64,000 nt of DNA from Sphingobium sp. WTD-1 (lineage in GTDB: Bacteria; Pseudomonadota; Alphaproteobacteria; Sphingomonadales; Sphingomonadaceae). Position numbers and translations under genes: made by a program. The notes below the pieces were generated by a model, which made no database searches, was not told the DNA's origin, and saw only the letters and a program-made list of their open reading frames with translations. Location of the stretch: NCBI RefSeq assembly GCF_030128825.1, contig NZ_CP119127.1:3224001-3288000 (forward strand), read 5' to 3'. This document shows, piece by piece, positions 27,760 through 36,265 of this stretch (position 1 is its first letter; every line of letters starts with the position of its first letter).

Positions 27760-27804
27760 TTCGCAAATGTAAATTTGCCAATTTGCAAATCGCGACTTCG
27801 CAAA
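27760..27804. promoter_or_regulatory. PccR/ScfR operator array (four TTTGCAAA-like octamers)
   Basis: Octamers TTCGCAAA (27760-27767), TTTGCCAA (27774-27781), TTTGCAAA (27782-27789) and TTCGCAAA (27797-27804) lie between divergent pccB and pccR. The third is a perfect palindrome inside ATTTGCAAAT. TTTGCAAA is the known recognition core of ScfR-family regulators (PccR, RamB, PrpR). The last octamer ends 14 bases before the pccR ATG, which fits autoregulation. Confidence 0.85.
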
Positions 27805-27818
27805 TTAGGGTAAGGATT

Positions 27819-29234
27819 ATGGCACGCGGCAACCGTATATTCGCAGGCCCGCGCCTGCGCCAGCTGCGCCTGGACCATCGCATGGACCAGGCGACGATGG
27901 CGCAGGCACTGGGCATATCCGTATCCTATCTGAGCCAGATGGAAAATGACGATCGCCCGCTGACCGCCAAGGTCAAGGCCGCGCTCGCCAATGCCTTTCC
28001 CACCGACTGGGCCAGTTTCGACAGTCGCGAGGATGAACAGCTGCTGGGCGCCTTCGCCTTTGCCCTGTCCCATCCCGAACTGCCCGGCCCGGCGCTGGAG
28101 CCGGAACGGATCGAGAAGCTGCACCTGCAATTTCCCGAATTCGCGGCCCGCTATGTCGATCTCTACAACGCCCATATGCGCGCCAATGAGCGGATCAACA
28201 TGATCGAGGAGGCGATCGCCAACGATCATGAGGTGCAGGCCCGCCTGCCCTGGGAAGCGGCGCGCGACTGGTTTCATGAGGCCGGCAATTATGTCCATAG
28301 CCTCGACTGCCTGGCCGAGGAGATGGCCGAGAGCTTTGCCCAGGGCCAGGTGCTGGACGAAGGGATGCTGGTCGAGGCGCTCGCCCGCCGCCACGGCATC
28401 GAGACGCTGATCGCAGAGACGCCCGACAGCGCGCTGCGCGCCTATCGCGCCGCCGACCGGCAATTGTTCATCAACGCCGCCCTGCCGACCGAAAGCCGCA
28501 AGTTCATGCTGGCCCATCAGCTGATGATGCTGGAGGGACAGGCGGTGATCGCCGATGTGGTGCGCAAGGCCGGCCTGCCCGTGACTGGCGCCGATCGGCT
28601 GCTCGCGATCGGCCTTGGCAATTATGCCGCCGGTGCGCTGCTGATGCCCTATGCCCCCTTCCGCGAGGCGGCGCGGACGATGCGCCATGATATCGACCGG
28701 CTCGCCCGAACCTTCGGCGTCAGCTTCGAACAGGCCTGCCACCGCCTGTCCACGCTGCAGCGGCCGGGCCTGCGCGGCATCCCCTTCTTCTTCTGCCGGG
28801 TCGATATGGCCGGCAACATCACCAAGCGCCACAGCGCCACCCGGCTGCAATTCGCCCGCTTTGGCGGCGCCTGCCCGCTGTGGAACGTGCATGAGGCGGT
28901 GGCCGTGCCCGACCGCATCAATGTGCAGCTTGGCGAGACCCCCGACGGCGTGCGCTATGTCTCGATGGCGAAGGGGCTGGTGAAGCCGTCCGGCAGCTAC
29001 AAGCGCACCCCGCGCCGTTTCGCCGTGGTGCTGGGCTGCGAGGTCGCCCATGCGGCCAATTTCGTCTATGCCGACGGCCTGCATCTGCAGGAGGAAGGCG
29101 CCGCGACGCCCATCGGCATCACCTGCCGCCTCTGCTCGCGCCAGAGCTGCGACCAGCGCGCCTTCCCGCCCGCCGACCGCCCGATCCATGTCGACCCCGA
29201 CAATCGCCAGATCGTGCCCTACTGGATCGGCTGA
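27819..29234 (+). CDS. pccR: PccR-type short-chain fatty acyl-CoA regulator (ScfR family)
   Basis: A 471-residue regulator. An N-terminal XRE helix-turn-helix (residues 10-60, RLRQLRLDHRMDQATMAQAL and ISVSYLSQMENDDRPLT) precedes an IrrE/ImmA-like middle domain (about 150-320) with an LAHQLMMLEGQ segment in place of a complete HExxH motif. A C-terminal DUF2083-like domain carries four Cys (GGACPLW, LGCEV, TCRLCSRQSC) that may bind metal or a cluster. The family senses short-chain acyl-CoA; Rhodobacter PccR controls pccB. Divergent orientation to pccB and the octamer array support this. The ATG at 27819 is preceded by TAAGGA. Confidence 0.92.
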   Translation: MARGNRIFAGPRLRQLRLDHRMDQATMAQALGISVSYLSQMENDDRPLTAKVKAALANAFPTDWASFDSREDEQLLGAFAFALSHPELPGPALEPERIEKLHLQFPEFAARYVDLYNAHMRANERINMIEEAIANDHEVQARLPWEAARDWFHEAGNYVHSLDCLAEEMAESFAQGQVLDEGMLVEALARRHGIETLIAETPDSALRAYRAADRQLFINAALPTESRKFMLAHQLMMLEGQAVIADVVRKAGLPVTGADRLLAIGLGNYAAGALLMPYAPFREAARTMRHDIDRLARTFGVSFEQACHRLSTLQRPGLRGIPFFFCRVDMAGNITKRHSATRLQFARFGGACPLWNVHEAVAVPDRINVQLGETPDGVRYVSMAKGLVKPSGSYKRTPRRFAVVLGCEVAHAANFVYADGLHLQEEGAATPIGITCRLCSRQSCDQRAFPPADRPIHVDPDNRQIVPYWIG

Positions 29235-29286
29235 CACGAAGTAATAATGGCAAAAAATACGAAATAAAATTCACTGTTACTTTTAC

Positions 29287-29334
29287 ATTTCAATATTCAT
29301 CTTCAATCATGAATATAATGAAGCATATTGAAAT
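29287..29334. promoter_or_regulatory. AT-rich island with nested perfect dyads before a TonB receptor gene
   Basis: ATTTCAATAT (29287-29296) pairs with ATATTGAAAT (29325-29334), and inside them ATATTCAT (29293-29300) pairs with ATGAATAT (29309-29316). CTTCA (29301-29305) and TGAAG (29319-29323) are also complementary. The surrounding 29240-29370 is strikingly AT-rich against the GC-rich background. It probably contains the promoter and an operator for the downstream receptor gene; the regulator is unknown. Confidence 0.6.
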
Positions 29335-29478
29335 ATAATTCAGCTATATGTCGTGTCACTTTTAACAAAATTGTCATAGCGAAATCCCAGTTGCAGGGCG
29401 GGACTGTCACGGACAGCTCGGTGCCAGAACAGATAATCGGCACCCTTGTCGCACATGGTAAAAAGGGATTTCGGGTCA

Positions 29479-31935
29479 ATGAAACAGCTATTGATGTGCA
29501 GCGCCGCGCTGGTCGTGGCGGCTGCGCCGACGATCGCGCTCGCGCAATCGACCGGCTCGCAGGATTTCGAGGACAGCATCATCGTCACCGGCGCGCAGGG
29601 CGACCAGAGCGTCGGCGGCGTCAAGATCCCGGAGACGCCCAAGGCCAAGGTCACGCTGGATCAGGAACTCATCGCCCGCCAGCGCCCCGGCCAGGCGATC
29701 AACGAAACGCTGAACCTGGTGCCCGGCGTCAGCTTCTCCAACCAGGACCCCTGGGGATCGCTGGGCGGCAGCTTCACCGTGCGGGGCTTCAGTTCCGACC
29801 GCGTGTCGCAGACAATCGACGGCATTCCGCTCAATGACTCGGGCAATTACGCGCTCTACACCAACCAGCAGCTCGACCCGGAAATCATCGAGGCGGCGAC
29901 CGTCAGCCTGGGCTCGACCGACGTCGACAGCCCGACCGCCTCGGCCGCCGGCGGCACGATCAACATCCGTTCGCTGATGCCATCGGACGAGATGGGCGCG
30001 ATGATCAGCGCCAGCTATGGCAATATCGTCGCGCGCGGCAATGACGATGATCGCGCCTATCACCGCATTTTCGGCATGGTCCAGACCGGCGTCTTCACGC
30101 CCTTTGGCACCAAGGCCTGGTTCTCCGCCTCACGCGCGACCAACAAGTCGACCTACACCAATTATGGCGGCGTCGATAAGCAGCAATATAATGGCAAGAT
30201 CTACCAGCCGATCGGCAGCAATGGCGACTTCATCGCGCTGGCCGGCCACTACAACCAGAACCGCAACACCTTCAACGGTTCGACCTATACCACCGCGACC
30301 TTCCCCGGCACGACCGACGGCCGCTTCTACGACACCGCGACCTGCACCGTGGACACGCCGCAAACCGGCGTCACCGACTATGCCAATAGCTGCGGTTCGG
30401 CGTTCGAGCGGCGCTACAACCCGTCCAACACCGGCAATGTCCGCCTCAATTCGCGCTTTACTCTGGCGAACGGCCTGACCCTCACGGTCGATCCCAGCTT
30501 CCAATATACCAAGGCCAATGGCGGCGGCACATCCTATGCCTATGAAGGCGCCAGCGCCGACGGCAACACGGGTGGCTATTATCTCAAGGACAGCCGCAAC
30601 AGCGCCACCAGCAGCTCGACCCAATATTATTATGTCGGCGGCGTGGACCTCAACGGCGATGGCGACACGCAGGATTTCGTCCGCGTCCTGTCACCCAGCC
30701 AGACGGTGACCAGGCGCTATGGCGTGATCGCCAACCTGTCCTACGATATCGATCCCGACAACCGCCTGCGCCTGTCCTACACCTATGACCGTGCCCGCCA
30801 TCGCCAGACCGGCGAGGCCGGCTATCTGGAACTGGACGGCGATCCGGTCGACGTCTTCCCGATCAACAATCCGATCGTCGATGCCGACGGCAATGTCGTG
30901 CAGAAGCGCAATCGGCTATCCTATGCCACGCTGAACCAGATTTCGGGCGAATATCGCGGCGCCTATCTCGACGATCAGGTCATCCTGCTGCTGGGCGCGC
31001 GCATGCCCTTCTTCAGCCGCGACCTCAATCAATATTGCGTCACCACCGACGCATCGGGCAATGTCAACTGCCCGGCGACCCAGGCCGGCATCGATGCCCA
31101 GCTTGCCGCCAACAGCGCCTATGCCGCGCCGCAGTCGCGCAAGTTCGACTATAACAAGCTGTTGCCCAACCTTGGCGTCACCTACAAGTTCACCAGCAAG
31201 GCCAGCGTCTTCACCAGCTATGCCAAGAACCTGTCCGTGCCCGGCACCGACGCCCTCTATGGCGCGCTCTATTTCGACGAAGGCTCCAGTTCGGGCAATC
31301 CCAAGCCGGAGACGTCAGACGCCTTCGACCTCGGCGTTCGCTATCAGTCGGGCATCGTCCAGGCGCAGCTGTCGGGCTGGTACACGCGCTACAACAACCG
31401 CCTGGCGACCGCCTATGACGCCGATTGCGATTGCAGCGTGACCCGCAACCTCGGCCGTGTCGACAAATATGGCGTCGACGGCAGCGTCGCGGTGCGCCCG
31501 GTCAAGGATCTGATGCTCTACGTCTTCGGCTCCTACCTCAAGTCGGAGATCAAGGATGATGTCCAGACCGGTGCCAGCACCTATGCCGCAACCGCCGGCA
31601 AGCGCGAGGCCGGCGCGCCGGTCTATACGCTGGGCAGCCGTATCCAGGGCACGCTCGGCCCGGTCGACCTCGGCCTCCAGATCAAGCGGACCGGCGAACG
31701 CTATGTCAACGACATCAACACGGTGAAGCTGCCCGGCTATACGCTGGTCGATCTCGACGCCCGCTTCTCGCTGGAGCAATGGGGCCTCAAGAAGACCTTC
31801 TTCCAGCTCAACGTCACCAACCTGTTCGACAAGGTCTATATCGGCTATTCGGGCACCGGCCTCACCAGCACTGCAACCACCGCCTATCTCGGCTCGCCCC
31901 GCGCGATCAGCGGGTCGATGGTCGTGGCCTTCTGA
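29479..31935 (+). CDS. TonB-dependent outer-membrane receptor
   Basis: An 818-residue protein. A signal peptide (MKQLLMCSAALVVAAAPTIA, cleaved after ALAQ) precedes a classic plug domain: a TonB box near DSIIVTGAQ, then INETLNLVPGVSFSNQDPWG, FTVRGFSSDRVSQTIDGIP and EAATVSLGSTDVDSP. A 22-strand barrel follows and ends in Phe (MVVAF). PETSDAFDLGVRYQ and LDARFSLEQ are typical barrel segments. It imports a bulky ligand with TonB. The start at 29479 is set by the signal peptide; AAAAGGGA lies upstream. The neighbouring LysR, SDR and dioxygenase genes hint at a small-molecule catabolic context, but the ligand is unknown. Confidence 0.93.
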   Translation: MKQLLMCSAALVVAAAPTIALAQSTGSQDFEDSIIVTGAQGDQSVGGVKIPETPKAKVTLDQELIARQRPGQAINETLNLVPGVSFSNQDPWGSLGGSFTVRGFSSDRVSQTIDGIPLNDSGNYALYTNQQLDPEIIEAATVSLGSTDVDSPTASAAGGTINIRSLMPSDEMGAMISASYGNIVARGNDDDRAYHRIFGMVQTGVFTPFGTKAWFSASRATNKSTYTNYGGVDKQQYNGKIYQPIGSNGDFIALAGHYNQNRNTFNGSTYTTATFPGTTDGRFYDTATCTVDTPQTGVTDYANSCGSAFERRYNPSNTGNVRLNSRFTLANGLTLTVDPSFQYTKANGGGTSYAYEGASADGNTGGYYLKDSRNSATSSSTQYYYVGGVDLNGDGDTQDFVRVLSPSQTVTRRYGVIANLSYDIDPDNRLRLSYTYDRARHRQTGEAGYLELDGDPVDVFPINNPIVDADGNVVQKRNRLSYATLNQISGEYRGAYLDDQVILLLGARMPFFSRDLNQYCVTTDASGNVNCPATQAGIDAQLAANSAYAAPQSRKFDYNKLLPNLGVTYKFTSKASVFTSYAKNLSVPGTDALYGALYFDEGSSSGNPKPETSDAFDLGVRYQSGIVQAQLSGWYTRYNNRLATAYDADCDCSVTRNLGRVDKYGVDGSVAVRPVKDLMLYVFGSYLKSEIKDDVQTGASTYAATAGKREAGAPVYTLGSRIQGTLGPVDLGLQIKRTGERYVNDINTVKLPGYTLVDLDARFSLEQWGLKKTFFQLNVTNLFDKVYIGYSGTGLTSTATTAYLGSPRAISGSMVVAF

Positions 31936-31971
31936 CCGGACGAAGGGGCGCCGGCACCGGCGGGCGCCCCT

Positions 31972-32868
31972 TCACCCCACCACGGGCATCGCCCCGTCCA
32001 GATAGTCGAGAAAGGCGCGCACCCGCGCAGCGGTGCGGTCTTCCGCCGCGTAGAGCGCGTGGATGTCCTCGCCATCGCCGGGATTATAGTCGGCCAGCAC
32101 TTCGACCAGACGCCCCGCCCTGATGTCGCTGGCGACATGGAAATGGCCGTGCCGGGCGATGCCGCCGCCGGCGACCGCCATCTGGCGCACCACTTCGCCT
32201 GAATTGCCGTAGAAGCTGCCTTGCACCGGCCGCTGCACCAGCTTTCCGCCGATGCGGAACGGCCAGCCGTCGATCGAGCGGCGGAAGCTGAAGCGCAGGC
32301 AGTCATGATCGTCCAGATCGTCCGGCGTTAGCGGCGTGCCGCGCCGGGCGAGATAGGCCGGGCTCGCCACCAGCATCATCGCGCTATGGCCCAGCTTCTT
32401 CGCGCGCAGGCTGGTGTCGCGCAGCGGACCGATGCGGATGGCGATATCGGCCCGCTCCTCGACCAGATCGACGATCGTGTCGGACAGGGTCAGGTCCACC
32501 GTTACCGCCGGATATAATGCCCGAAAGCCCGGCAGCACCGGGATCAGACATTCGATGCCGAAGGAGGGCGAAGCGTTGATCCGCAACAGCCCGCGCGGCG
32601 CGGTGCGATCCTCGCCCAGCCCCGCCTCCAGCGCCATCATGTCGCCCAGCAGCACCGCCATCCGGTCGCGATAGGTGACGCCTTCCGGCGTGAGCGCCAG
32701 CGCCCGCGTCGTCCGCCGCAACAGGGTGACGCCCAGCCGCTGTTCCAGCCGCGCGATCGACCGGCTGACCGCCGATGGCGTCAGACGCAGCGCCTTGGCG
32801 GCCGCCGCCAGACTGCCCTCGCCCGCCACCATCAGGAAGGTCTCGATATCACCGAACCGGTTATCCAT
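31972..32868 (-). CDS. LysR-family transcriptional regulator
   Basis: A 298-residue regulator. The N-terminal winged helix (residues 1-62: DIETFLMVAGEGSLAAAAKAL and SAVSRSIARLEQRLGVTLLRR) precedes the two-lobed LysR substrate-binding domain (about 90-290), including GLLRINASPSFGIECLIPVL and DIAIRIGPL. It resembles the CrgA/AaeR-like branch that often controls a divergent oxidoreductase. It is divergent from the SDR gene with a 102-base shared promoter region containing two dyads, so regulation of that gene is the natural inference. The effector is unknown. Confidence 0.92.
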   Translation of the reverse strand: MDNRFGDIETFLMVAGEGSLAAAAKALRLTPSAVSRSIARLEQRLGVTLLRRTTRALALTPEGVTYRDRMAVLLGDMMALEAGLGEDRTAPRGLLRINASPSFGIECLIPVLPGFRALYPAVTVDLTLSDTIVDLVEERADIAIRIGPLRDTSLRAKKLGHSAMMLVASPAYLARRGTPLTPDDLDDHDCLRFSFRRSIDGWPFRIGGKLVQRPVQGSFYGNSGEVVRQMAVAGGGIARHGHFHVASDIRAGRLVEVLADYNPGDGEDIHALYAAEDRTAARVRAFLDYLDGAMPVVG

Positions 32869-32901
32869 GATTTTAAATCACTTCTAAAATGCAAAAGTGC
32901 A
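32868..32901. promoter_or_regulatory. LysR/SDR divergent operator region
   Basis: TGATTT-T-AAATCA (32868-32880) is a perfect 13-base palindrome overlapping the LysR start codon. TGCA-AAAG-TGCA (32890-32901) is a second short dyad. The pair suits LysR sites between divergent genes; assignment is inference. Confidence 0.5.
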
Positions 32902-32970
32902 ATCTAATCACCAATGATAAATAGTCTATCTTGGTGTCAACTTCGCTGTCACTTTTCAGAGGAATGCACC

Positions 32971-33756
32971 ATGGATCTTCAGCTTTCGGGCAAGACCGCC
33001 CTCGTTACCGGATCGACCGCCGGCATCGGCTTCGCCATCGCCAAGCGCCTGGCTGAGGAAGGGGTCGAGGTCATCATTACCGGTCGCAACCAGGCCAAGC
33101 TGGATGCCGCTGCCGCCGAGCTTTCGCAGGCCGGCACCATCCGCGCGGTGCTGGCCGACCCCGCCACCGCTGCGGGCGCCGACGCGCTGATCGCCGCCGT
33201 CCCGGACATCGACATCCTCGTCAACAATCTCGGCATCTACGAGGCCAAGGACTTCACCGACATCACGGACGCGGACTGGCACCATCTGTTCGAGGTCAAT
33301 GTCGTGAGCGGCGCCCGCCTTGCCCGCCATTATTTCCCGAAGATGCTGACCAAGAACTGGGGGCGCATCCTGTTCATCGCCAGCGAAAGCGGCCTGCTGC
33401 CGCCGGCCGAGATGATCCATTATGGCATGACCAAGTCCGCCCAGCTCGCCATTTCGCGGGGCCTTGCCGAACATACGCGCGGCACCGGCGTCACCGTCAA
33501 TTCGGTGCTGCCCGGCCCGACCCGGTCGGAAGGCATTGTCGAGTTCATCCGCTCCGTGGTCGACAACAAGGACGCGTCAGAAGCCGAGCGCGAGGCCGAA
33601 TTCTTCACCAAGCTGCGCCCGCTCTCGCTGATCAAGCGGCTGATCGAGGCCGACGAAGTCGGCGCGATGACCGCCTATCTCGCCAGCCCGCTGGCGGCCG
33701 CCACCAACGGCGCGGCGGTCAAGGTCGAAGGCGGCATGGTGCCGACGATCTACTAA
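32971..33756 (+). CDS. SDR-family NAD(P)-dependent oxidoreductase
   Basis: A 261-residue classical short-chain dehydrogenase. The cofactor motif TGSTAGIGFAIA is at residues 12-23, the structural NNLG replaces the common NNAG, and the active site has Ser in ASESG and Tyr-x-x-x-Lys in YGMTK. The last part (AMTAYLASPLAAATNGAAVK) is typical. Arg in ITGRNQAK after strand 2 suggests NADPH preference. AGAGGAA precedes the ATG at 32971. It is divergent from and probably controlled by the LysR gene. The substrate is not predictable. Confidence 0.92.
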   Translation: MDLQLSGKTALVTGSTAGIGFAIAKRLAEEGVEVIITGRNQAKLDAAAAELSQAGTIRAVLADPATAAGADALIAAVPDIDILVNNLGIYEAKDFTDITDADWHHLFEVNVVSGARLARHYFPKMLTKNWGRILFIASESGLLPPAEMIHYGMTKSAQLAISRGLAEHTRGTGVTVNSVLPGPTRSEGIVEFIRSVVDNKDASEAEREAEFFTKLRPLSLIKRLIEADEVGAMTAYLASPLAAATNGAAVKVEGGMVPTIY

Positions 33757-33768
33757 GAAACTCCACCT

Positions 33769-33841
33769 CCGTTCGTTTCGAACTTGTCGAGAAACGGAAG
33801 CAAAGCGCTTGCCGCTTCTCGACTTCGCTCGAAGCGAACGG
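33769..33841. repeat. Palindromic repeat flanking dioxygenase, upstream copy
   Basis: CCGTTCGTTTCGAAC with TGTCGAGAA at the left and TTCTCGAC with GCTCGAAGCGAACGG at the right are complementary around a central GCAAAGCGCTTGC hairpin. The same family occurs at 34625-34703, so the dioxygenase gene is bracketed. Confidence 0.8.
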
Positions 33842-33908
33842 GAGTTTGCATCCTGCTTGTGGCAACTGGCCCTGTCGCTCGTTTCCCCCTCTGCCTATGA
33901 GGATGGAA

Positions 33909-34622
33909 ATGAGCGATACGGACTGCCTGCCCACCATCGACCAGGCGCTGGAACAGGATGGCTATGCCCGCCTGGCCGGCGCCGACCTGCTTCGCCAACT
34001 GGATATCGGCGCGGCTGACTGGGCGCCCTTTGCCCGCAGCTGGGACGATCTTGGCCCCGATCTCTTCATGGCCGATGGCGGCCGTTATCGCCGTCGCCGC
34101 CACGCCACCTTTCGCTGCGCCGCCGGGCAGTTCAGCCGCCAGCCGCACCAGCCCCATTATCAGAGCCGCGACTACAATCCGCTGAACGGCGACGTGCAGC
34201 GCTGGTTCGATCCGGTCGAGGATGCCACGATCGCGCTGCCGGTGACGCAGGCGCTGCTGGCCTTCTGCGCCGGGCATTTCGATCCGGCGTCATCAGGCGA
34301 CTGGCATGTCGAGATGCACCAGTTCCGGATCGAGGCGAAGCCGGGCGAGCTTGGCCGTCCCACGCCCGAGGGCATGCACCGCGACGGGGTCGACCGGGTC
34401 TTCGTGATGCTGGTCGAACGCCGCAACGTGCGCGAGGGCGTCACCCGCATCGGCGGTGCCGACGGCACGCCGATGGGGGAATTCACCCTGGCCCAGCCGG
34501 GCGACGCGATGCTGATCGACGATCACCGCATCTTCCACGGCGTGACCGAAATCCACGCCGTCGACCCAGCCCAGCCCGCCTGGCGCGACGCGCTGGTGAT
34601 GACCTTTGTAGCCAACAGCTAA
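33909..34622 (+). CDS. 2OG-Fe(II) dioxygenase family protein (2OG-Fe_Oxy_2 type)
   Basis: A 237-residue protein of the group that includes BsmA and L-isoleucine 4-hydroxylase-like enzymes. The iron triad is His and Asp in GMHRDGVDRVF and the distal His in DDHRIFHGVTEI. RRHATF and PHYQSRDYNPLNGDVQRWF are conserved in the family, which hydroxylates free amino acids or small molecules using 2-oxoglutarate and O2. The ATG at 33909 is chosen, with GAGGATGGAA in front; other in-frame ATGs lie just upstream. Flanking palindromes separate it from SDR and gor, so it is probably a single-gene unit. Confidence 0.88.
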   Translation: MSDTDCLPTIDQALEQDGYARLAGADLLRQLDIGAADWAPFARSWDDLGPDLFMADGGRYRRRRHATFRCAAGQFSRQPHQPHYQSRDYNPLNGDVQRWFDPVEDATIALPVTQALLAFCAGHFDPASSGDWHVEMHQFRIEAKPGELGRPTPEGMHRDGVDRVFVMLVERRNVREGVTRIGGADGTPMGEFTLAQPGDAMLIDDHRIFHGVTEIHAVDPAQPAWRDALVMTFVANS

Positions 34623-34624
34623 GC

Positions 34625-34703
34625 GCGTTCGTTTCGAGCGAAGTCGAGAAAGAAAGGGCGAACGCCGCGCTCTGCGCTTCTCGACACGCTCGAAGCGAAC
34701 GGC
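34625..34703. repeat. Palindromic repeat flanking dioxygenase, downstream copy
   Basis: GCGTTCGTTTCGAGCGAAG with TCGAGAA and TTCTCGACACGCTCGAAGCG with AACGGC are complementary arms. It is the same family as 33769-33841 with a diverged centre. Confidence 0.8.
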
Positions 34704-34720
34704 TCTTTGATTCTCCGCCT

Positions 34721-36067
34721 TTATTTCAGCAGCACCAGTTCTTCGGCCATGCTGGGGTGCAGCGCCACGGTATCGTCGAAATCCTGCTTGGTGAGGCCCG
34801 CCTTCACCGCGACGGCGGCTGCCTGCAGGATTTCCGGCGCGTCCGGGCCGATCATGTGCAGGCCAACCACCTTGTTGGTGGTCGCGTCCACGACCATCTT
34901 GTACAGCGCCCGCTCGTCGCGCCCGGCCAGCACATTCTTCATCGGCCGGAAGTCGGAGGTATAGACCTTCACCGTGCCATATTTATTCTTCGCCTGCGCT
35001 TCGGTCAGGCCGACGCCGGCCAGCGGCGGATGGCTGAACACGGCCGAGGGCACGCAGCTATAGTCCACGGTGCGCGGATTGTTGCCGAACACGGTGTCGG
35101 CAAAGGCATGGCCCTCGCGGATCGCCACCGGGGTCAGCTGCAGCCGGTCGGTGACGTCGCCCACCGCATAGATGCTCTCGCAGCTGGTGCGGCTATATTC
35201 GTCGACCTTGATCGCGCCCTTGTCGTCGATCTCGACGCCGGCATTCTCCAGCCCCAGCCCGTCGGTGTGCGGACGGCGACCGGTGGCGAACAGCACGATG
35301 TCGGCCGCGACCGGATCACCATTGTTGAAGTGGACGCACAAGGTACCGTCCTCCTTCTTCTCGATCTTCTCCATCTGCGCATTGAAGCGGAAATTAATCC
35401 CCTTCATCGTCGAAATCTGGAGCAGGCGGTCGCGTATCTGCTCGTCATAGCCGCGAAGCAGTGTGCCGCCCCGGTTGACCATCGTCACATGGCTGCCGAA
35501 CTGGTGGAAAATGCCGGCAAATTCATTGGCGATATAGCCGCCGCCGACGATGACGATGCGCTTGGGGCATTCGTCCAGATGGAAAACCTCGTTGGAGGTG
35601 ATGCCATGTTCGGCGCCCTCCACTTCGGGGATCAGCGGCCAAGCGCCGGTTGCGACCAGGATGACCTTGGCCGTCACCTCGCGCCCGCTGGCGAGCTTCA
35701 CGCTGTGCGGCCCGGTCACCGTTACCCGTTCGGCGATCAGCTCAACCTTATGGCTGTTCAGCGTATTGGTGTAGAGCCCTTCAAGCCGGTCGACATCGGC
35801 CAGCACATTGTCGCGCAGCGTCGCCCATTCAAAACCGCAATCCGGCACATTCCAGCCGAAACGACGGGCGTCCTTCAGATCCTCGGCGAAATGCGCGCCA
35901 TAGATAAGCAGCTTCTTGGGCACGCAGCCGCGGATGACGCAGGTGCCACCGACACGAAATTCCTCGGCCACCGCGACCTTGGCGCCATGCGCGGCGGCGA
36001 CGCGCGACGCACGCACCCCGCCCGATCCTGCGCCGATGACGAAAAGGTCGAAATCATAATCGCTCAT
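34721..36067 (-). CDS. gor: Glutathione-disulfide reductase
   Basis: A 448-residue FAD/NADPH disulfide reductase. The FAD motif is GAGSGGVRASR and the redox-active disulfide is Cys43/Cys48 in GTCVIRGCVPKK. The NADPH motif is VGGGYIANEFAGIFHQFG, and the catalytic His-Glu pair is in ALHPSMAEELV at the C-terminus. The GCVPKK context fits glutathione reductase rather than lipoamide or mercuric reductase, although trypanothione-like branches cannot be fully excluded. The start at 36067 (MSDYDFDLFVIG) is set by the FAD fold. Cytoplasmic thiol redox homeostasis. Separated from pgi by a palindromic repeat. Confidence 0.94.
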   Translation of the reverse strand: MSDYDFDLFVIGAGSGGVRASRVAAAHGAKVAVAEEFRVGGTCVIRGCVPKKLLIYGAHFAEDLKDARRFGWNVPDCGFEWATLRDNVLADVDRLEGLYTNTLNSHKVELIAERVTVTGPHSVKLASGREVTAKVILVATGAWPLIPEVEGAEHGITSNEVFHLDECPKRIVIVGGGYIANEFAGIFHQFGSHVTMVNRGGTLLRGYDEQIRDRLLQISTMKGINFRFNAQMEKIEKKEDGTLCVHFNNGDPVAADIVLFATGRRPHTDGLGLENAGVEIDDKGAIKVDEYSRTSCESIYAVGDVTDRLQLTPVAIREGHAFADTVFGNNPRTVDYSCVPSAVFSHPPLAGVGLTEAQAKNKYGTVKVYTSDFRPMKNVLAGRDERALYKMVVDATTNKVVGLHMIGPDAPEILQAAAVAVKAGLTKQDFDDTVALHPSMAEELVLLK

Positions 36068-36138
36068 GCCAGTCTCCGCTCGGCGCACATTCTTGGCGGC
36101 GGATATGGCGGCTGGACGGCGCAGTTACAAATGGGAAT

Positions 36139-36264
36139 TTCCTCCCCGCCCGCGGGGAGGGGGACCATGCGCAACATGGTGGAGGGGGGGCGCCGCCAGC
36201 CCGGCGAAGAAGGATAGCCCCCTCCACCGGCCTGCGGCCGATCCCCCTCCCCGTGCCGGAGAGG
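36139..36264. repeat. Palindromic repeat (CCTCCCCG family), copy 2
   Basis: TTCCTCCCCGCCCGCGGGGAGG at the left is self-complementary, GTGGAGGGGG pairs with CCCCCTCCAC, and CCCCTCCCCGTGCCGGAGAGG closes it. The block order matches the copy at 19346-19475. Confidence 0.75.
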
Positions 36265-36265
36265 A

